From JAQUOA01 sp037443785 (GTDB lineage Bacteria; Bacteroidota; Ignavibacteria; UBA10030; UBA8401), in assembly GCA_037443785.1 (NCBI GenBank), contig JBBINR010000070.1, positions 1 through 6,431 of the forward strand: a stretch of 6,431 bases of DNA, in the 5' to 3' direction. The translations under genes and the position numbers were made by a program. The stretch's first letter is position 1, and each line of letters starts with the position of its first letter. Under the pieces are notes generated by a model. It was given only the letters and a program-made list of their open reading frames with translations. It ran no database searches and was not told the origin of the DNA. Below are positions 1-4,013 of the stretch, in pieces.

Positions 1-1199
1 TTCACGCCAACAATCACATCGCTGTAGCCATCTCCGTTCACATCTCCTGATGTTGCAACTGAATGACCAAACTGATCATTATTATTTTCGCCCGTCTGAG
101 TCCACGATGCCGTAGTGGATAAACCGGTGGAACTTCCGTAGTAGACATACACTTTTCCTTTCGAGGTTGAATAAAATGGAGCCCCGACAATCACATCACT
201 GTATCCGTCTCCGTTCACATCTCCTGCCGTTGCCACCGAAAATCCAAATTGATTGCCGCTGCTCTCACCGGACTTTGTCCAGCTTGCACTATTCGACAAC
301 GGGTCGATCGTGATAGGATACGCTACTGCATTATCGTTGACGCACAATTCAGCGGTGGTATCATTCAACTTTTCTATTGTTCCCTTCACATCATTGCCGT
401 TTGCATCGTAGATTTTTAATCCGTTGTAATACATTTTTATATCATTCTTCGCATCGTGAAATGCCAAACCATTTTCGCTTGCATTGAAGCGAAGCGTTGT
501 GTTGACACGCAACCGCAGTTTCAGATTACCAATTCCTGCCAGCTTCTCGCTCACCACAAAATCCTGACGCATTCCTTCTTCAGAATTGTTGTACTGTATA
601 AAAAGATTGCCATCTGTGTTTGATGCATTTCTTTTAGTTGCTGTTAATCCTCTTCCATGGAAAGGGATAACTGCGCCTTCTCTTCCGTAACCGCTGAGCG
701 ATAAATTTATGTTCCACTGATCACGATTTTCAGGCTGCTCGTTTTTCTTCAGTGCATTTTTACGGGTATTGAAGGCAGCAATCTCAGTGATGAGCGGTTT
801 GACAGAAAAACCATTCTCTGAGTACGTAAAGACAAGGTGGTTTTTTCTATTCGGAGAAACATAACGATGAGACTTTTGATCCATTGTTATCTCATATTCT
901 TCCGCCTCGACCTTTTTTGTAATTTTCGCAAACCATGATGAGTTTTTTAATGAATCAACATTGAATGCGGCAATGTGATTTTTTTTGACGGCATTGGATT
1001 CATTTTGAAACAAACTCCCATTTACGAAACGATGACCCATACCTTTGCTTAAAGATTGTAACGGTACATCAATCGATGCAATCTTTGCCGCATCTTTTCC
1101 TTTCAACCAGTTCACCTCATGCAATTGATTAGAAAAAATTATCAGATAAATAAAAACTGCAAAAATACGGGCGGTGCGATTGAAAAGAGAGTTAGTCAT
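1..1199 (-). CDS. Secreted FG-GAP (integrin alpha-like) repeat protein, 3' end outside window
   Basis: I translated the minus strand from the ATG at 1197-1199 and found 399 uninterrupted codons running off the low-coordinate edge. The N-terminus (MTNSLFNRTAR followed by IFAVFIYLIIFS) is a plausible Sec signal peptide with cleavage near residue 24-28. Residues about 30-300 form a beta-rich region without cysteine pairs or an active site. Its end, with YNGLKIYDANG and then AYPITIDPL at residues 293-301, resembles the leader that commonly precedes FG-GAP arrays. Two FG-GAP units follow, each with an FG(F/H)SVAT strand and a GDVNGDGYSDVIVG calcium loop (residues 326-339 and 385-398). More units, and probably a type IX sorting domain like that of its neighbours, should lie beyond the window; that part is inference. 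It is the last visible gene of the row, 59 bp after the upstream stop. Its frame stays open upstream of 1199 but offers no ATG nearby, and a G-rich SD-like site supports 1199. Likely a surface or extracellular binding protein; ligand unknown. Confidence 0.9.
   Translation of the reverse strand, partial: MTNSLFNRTARIFAVFIYLIIFSNQLHEVNWLKGKDAAKIASIDVPLQSLSKGMGHRFVNGSLFQNESNAVKKNHIAAFNVDSLKNSSWFAKITKKVEAEEYEITMDQKSHRYVSPNRKNHLVFTYSENGFSVKPLITEIAAFNTRKNALKKNEQPENRDQWNINLSLSGYGREGAVIPFHGRGLTATKRNASNTDGNLFIQYNNSEEGMRQDFVVSEKLAGIGNLKLRLRVNTTLRFNASENGLAFHDAKNDIKMYYNGLKIYDANGNDVKGTIEKLNDTTAELCVNDNAVAYPITIDPLSNSASWTKSGESSGNQFGFSVATAGDVNGDGYSDVIVGAPFYSTSKGKVYVYYGSSTGLSTTASWTQTGENNNDQFGHSVATSGDVNGDGYSDVIVGV
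3..290 (-). repeat. FG-GAP coding repeat, 177-bp period
   Basis: Two tandem units of 59 residues (177 bp) encode SASWT/TASWT, QFG(F/H)SVAT and GDVNGDGYSDVIVG. The DNA is also conserved: the stretch beginning at 11 matches the stretch beginning at 188 with only a few mismatches, mostly at third positions. The D-x-N-x-D-G-x-x-D loop is the calcium-binding signature of FG-GAP blades. Such blades normally occur in sevens as a beta-propeller, so the array should continue past position 1. The second unit is cut by the window edge. Confidence 0.85.
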
Positions 1200-1203
1200 T
1201 GAT

Positions 1204-1209
1204 CCCCTT
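1204..1209 (-). promoter_or_regulatory. SD-like site for the FG-GAP gene
   Basis: The minus strand reads AAGGGG followed by ATCA and the ATG at 1199. The spacing of 4 nt is short but usable, and the site supports this start. The rest of the 59-bp gap (1200-1258) holds no clear hairpin terminator and no clear promoter. Confidence 0.5.
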
Positions 1210-1258
1210 ATTTGATATTTAGAAATAGTATTGATGTACTTTCTACTGGTTTGTAATC

Positions 1259-3994
1259 TCAACGTACTAACAGAAGTTTTTTTACTTGTGATTTTCCCAT
1301 TGACGAGAGTCTTGCAAAATAGATTCCGGTTGAAAATTGTGACGCATCGAACTGCACGGAATAGCTTCCTGCATCTTTCATTTCATTCACTAATGTTACA
1401 ACTTCCCTTCCTAACGCATCGAACACTTTCAGGCTCACAAATTGAGAATTGGGAATTGAAAATTGAATATTGGTTGTTGGATTGAACGGATTCGGATAAT
1501 TCTGTTCGAGTGTAAACATTGTTGGAATGTTTTTGATTGTCACTTCAACTTCCTGCGAATACTTAAACTTTCCATCTCTGTCAATCTGCTTTAATCGGTA
1601 CGGAAATTTCCCTGGTGAAAAATTTTTATCTGTGAAGGAATATGACTTCAGTGTGTTGGTTGTTCCACTTCCTTCAACAAACCCAACTTTTTCCCATTTC
1701 ATCTTTCCTGCTTCATCCTTCATCATTTTCTTTTCAATCTCAAATCCATAATTGTTCATTTCAGTTGCCGTCTTCCATTGCAATTCAATAGCATTATTTT
1801 TTTCTGCTGCTGTGAACCAAACTAATTCCACTGGAAGCGGATCGTTTGGATTTGTAAATCCTGCAAACCCAATTCGAGGATCGGCACCGCTAAACACGGA
1901 ACCAAAGACACCACCCGTGTAAATTCTTGCATTTGTCAGATCAAGAGAAATGATATTCACTCCATTATTTGGATCCGGATTCCAGCTTGTTGCCAAGCCT
2001 GTTGAAGCATCGAGCGCCGCAAGATAATTTCTTGACGCACCGCCGATGGTATTAAAACTTCCTCCCGCGTATACCGTGGAGCCGGAAACTGCAAGCGCAC
2101 GAACTTGATTATCAGCGGAAGGATTCCATCCGGTTGCTTTTCCTGTTAATGTGCTCAAAGCAGCAATTCTGTTCCGTGAAGAATCTCCTATTGTTCCAAA
2201 ATTTCCACCGGCATAAACGGTTGAGCCTGAAACGGTAAGCGACATGACGTAGTTGTTTGCATTTGGATTAAATGATGTAGCATTGTTTGTATTCACAGTA
2301 GTTCGCACGGCACCAATATAATTCCTCGCAGCTCCTCCAATATTAGAAAAGGACCCCGATGCATATAATATTGTATCCGATAAAGCGAGTGCGAATATGC
2401 TTCCATTTGCCGAAGGATTCCAACTCGTTAAATTTCCCGTTGATGCATCAAGCGCTGCTAATCCGACTCTAAATTGACTTTGAAAAGAGAAAATATCCCC
2501 ACCGACATAGACATTAGAACCGGATACAGCAATTGCATAAATAAAATTATCAACTCCGGGATTCCACGACGAAACACTTCCTGTTGTTGCATCAACCGCT
2601 GCAAGATAATTTCGGGATTGTCCATCAATGGTCGTAAATTCTCCCCCAGCGTACACAACTGAACCTGAAACAGCGATGGCGTGAACAACGCCACTTGCAT
2701 TAGGATTGAAGTCTAAAATATTTCCCGTTGTCGCATCTACTGCGGCAATGTTGTTTCTTACCTGACCACCGATGAAGTTGAAGAATCCTCCGGCATAAAG
2801 TGTAGAGCCGGAAATTCCCATTGCATACACTGCGTAATCACCATTCGGGTCCCAGCTTGTTGCTGTTCCGGTTGAAGCATCAATCGCCGCAATTTTGTTT
2901 CGCGTTGCTCCGCCGATGTTGGAGAATTCTCCGCCAGCATACACCGTTGAACCTGAAACAAGAATAGAATTCACATACGAATCTGCAGCCGGATTCCAAC
3001 TCGTGATTGTTCCGCTGCTTGCATCAATCGCCGCAATGTAAAGCCGCGTCGAGCCGTTCATGCTTGTAAAATCTCCTCCCGCATATACCGTTGAACCGGA
3101 AACTGCAATGGTAAACACATGCGGTCCCGCATTAGGATTCCAACTTGCTGCTGTGTTGGATGATGTAAGCACGGATGCGATATAATTTCTTCCCTGTCCG
3201 CCAAAGTTTGTAAAATCGCCGCCGGCGTACAGTGTCGATCCTGAAATTGCAATTGTTTTTACATTACCATTCGCACCCGGATTCCAGCTCTTCGCCGCGC
3301 CGGTTGCTCTGCTGAGAGCGGCAATATAATTTCTTGTGACACTCGCTATTGTTGTAAACGCGCCGCCGGCATAGAGTAATGTATCGTCGACGGCAAGACC
3401 AAACACCGTACTTGTTGCGTTAGGATTCCAGCTCGTTGCGTTTCCCGTTGCTGAATCGAGCGCGGCGATACAACTCCGAGATTGGCCGCCGACAGAACTA
3501 AAATTTCCTCCGACGTAAATTGTTGAGCCAGATTTTACGATTGCATACACAGTGGAGTTTGCATTCGGGTTCCATGATGCATCAAGAGTTTTATCTGAAT
3601 TGATGTGTGCCAATCCGTTTCTCGTTGTGCCGTTTACTGTAGAAAAATCTCCGGCAATGTACCAGCCACCGTTGCCATCGGAAATAAGTGCACGAATCAG
3701 TCCACCCTCAACCGCAGGCCATGACACATCCGATGCGCCAGTTGTTATGCTCAGCGCCGCGCCTCTTCCTGAATACGGATTGAGATAAGAAAATTTTCCA
3801 CCAATATAGATCGTGTTCCCGTTTTGAACAATAGCCTTCACTTCTTCATCATTGGTGCCGACAGAAACGTATGGCAATGCTTTCACCAGCTGTTGGGCAG
3901 AACAAAATGAAAAAATTAAAATCAGAAATGATATGTACCGAAAGGAACGCATATACCCCCCATGATTTGTTGTAGCAATTGATTTTTTTCTCAT
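1259..3994 (-). CDS. Giant secreted beta-propeller (DUF5122-like) protein with type IX sorting domain
   Basis: The longest frame has 911 residues. The likelier start is the internal ATG at 3952 (residue 15), because MRSFRY followed by ISFLILIFSFCSA and QQ is then a compact Sec signal peptide, and a G-run lies 3 nt upstream. The 3994 start would give the signal a 21-residue n-region. Residues about 51-717 are 13 complete repeats plus one partial repeat of about 48 residues. The pattern is YAGG(D/E)F(T/S)xxGGxxRNxIAAxDAxTG, then a SWNPNA motif. This matches the DUF5122/delta-60-type beta-propeller family. A linker with LPVELVWF (residues 720-727), WKTATEMNNYGFEIEKK and YRLKQIDRDGK follows. The Por/type IX C-terminal sorting domain (about 828-911) has LEQNYPNPFNPTT, GIYFARL and the end KKLLLVR. 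The protein should be exported by Sec, cross the outer membrane by the type IX system, and be anchored or released. No enzyme motif is visible, so an adhesive or structural role is inferred. It lies 19 bp (61 bp from the shorter start) after the upstream gene, consistent with an operon. Confidence 0.93.
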   Translation of the reverse strand: MRKKSIATTNHGGYMRSFRYISFLILIFSFCSAQQLVKALPYVSVGTNDEEVKAIVQNGNTIYIGGKFSYLNPYSGRGAALSITTGASDVSWPAVEGGLIRALISDGNGGWYIAGDFSTVNGTTRNGLAHINSDKTLDASWNPNANSTVYAIVKSGSTIYVGGNFSSVGGQSRSCIAALDSATGNATSWNPNATSTVFGLAVDDTLLYAGGAFTTIASVTRNYIAALSRATGAAKSWNPGANGNVKTIAISGSTLYAGGDFTNFGGQGRNYIASVLTSSNTAASWNPNAGPHVFTIAVSGSTVYAGGDFTSMNGSTRLYIAAIDASSGTITSWNPAADSYVNSILVSGSTVYAGGEFSNIGGATRNKIAAIDASTGTATSWDPNGDYAVYAMGISGSTLYAGGFFNFIGGQVRNNIAAVDATTGNILDFNPNASGVVHAIAVSGSVVYAGGEFTTIDGQSRNYLAAVDATTGSVSSWNPGVDNFIYAIAVSGSNVYVGGDIFSFQSQFRVGLAALDASTGNLTSWNPSANGSIFALALSDTILYASGSFSNIGGAARNYIGAVRTTVNTNNATSFNPNANNYVMSLTVSGSTVYAGGNFGTIGDSSRNRIAALSTLTGKATGWNPSADNQVRALAVSGSTVYAGGSFNTIGGASRNYLAALDASTGLATSWNPDPNNGVNIISLDLTNARIYTGGVFGSVFSGADPRIGFAGFTNPNDPLPVELVWFTAAEKNNAIELQWKTATEMNNYGFEIEKKMMKDEAGKMKWEKVGFVEGSGTTNTLKSYSFTDKNFSPGKFPYRLKQIDRDGKFKYSQEVEVTIKNIPTMFTLEQNYPNPFNPTTNIQFSIPNSQFVSLKVFDALGREVVTLVNEMKDAGSYSVQFDASQFSTGIYFARLSSMGKSQVKKLLLVR
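1262..1513 (-). other. Type IX secretion C-terminal sorting domain of the propeller protein
   Basis: This codes for residues about 828-911. The order is TLEQNYPNPFNPTT, a beta strand, VSLKVFDALGREV, LVNEMKDAGSYSVQFDAS, STGIYFARL and a basic tail ending KKLLLVR. This is the standard Por secretion tail (TIGR04183-like), recognised by the type IX translocon and normally removed on export. The equivalent domain of the upstream protein is about 60% identical by eye. Confidence 0.9.
1438..1472 (-). repeat. Heptanucleotide tandem repeat inside the sorting-domain coding region
   Basis: Five consecutive 7-bp units are each CAATNNN on the coding strand (NNNATTG on the plus strand), and a degenerate sixth lies at 1473-1479. 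Seven is not a multiple of three, so the same core is read in all three frames and encodes a stretch within NIQFSIPNSQF, just after PNPFNPTT. See the findings for the matching array in the neighbouring gene. Confidence 0.75.
1476..1760 (-). repeat. Near-identical linker segment, copy 1 (pairs with 4231-4515)
   Basis: Aligned without gaps at a constant offset of 2755 bp to 4231-4515. I count roughly 33 mismatches by hand over about 285 bp. It encodes the pre-sorting linker from about MNNYGFEIEKK through YRLKQIDRDGKFKYSQEV to the PNPFNPTT block. On both sides the similarity falls to ordinary paralogue level. Confidence 0.8.
1844..3844 (-). repeat. Array of about 14 DUF5122-like propeller repeats, 144-bp period
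   Basis: Thirteen full units and a partial last one (YTGGVFGSVFSG) have a usual spacing of 48 residues. The conserved positions are Y-A-G-G-x-F, R-N-x-I-A-A, T-G and S-W-N-P. The first two units (YIGGKF, YIAGDF) and units 10 and 11 (YVGGDIF, YASGSF) are the most divergent. DNA similarity between units is high around the SGSTVYAGG codons, for example near 2062 and near 3076, which indicates expansion by unequal recombination. Fourteen blades would fit two seven-bladed propellers; this is inference. Confidence 0.85.
3956..3961 (-). promoter_or_regulatory. G-run acting as possible ribosome binding site for the 3952 start
   Basis: Six G residues on the minus strand precede TAT and the ATG at 3952, a placement like that of the AAGGGG before the FG-GAP gene. 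This favours the internal start at residue 15. The alternative ATG at 3994 has only AGGGA about 12 nt upstream, which is further than usual. The match to the 16S tail is poor, so the call is tentative. Confidence 0.35.
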
Positions 3995-4013
3995 CCAAAA
4001 ATTTTATCCCTGT

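Noticed and set aside
1200..1258. Terminator or promoter in the gap before the FG-GAP gene
   Set aside because: Only a weak six-base inverted match (TAGAAA/TTTCTA) without a T-run, and no clear Bacteroidota-type or sigma-70 boxes.
1844..3844. Possible CRISPR-like or satellite array because of regular repetition
   Set aside because: The period is 144 bp, in frame, with conserved amino acids throughout the unit. There are no short identical repeats with unique spacers.
3956..3961. Six-G tract as a phase-variation switch at the start of the propeller gene
   Set aside because: Six bases is short for slippage control. If translation starts at 3952, the tract is outside the coding frame.
3995..4013. 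Broken single gene: the LamG and propeller frames as one frameshifted protein
   Set aside because: The LamG frame ends with a complete sorting domain and basic tail, and the next frame begins with its own signal peptide. They are two genes.
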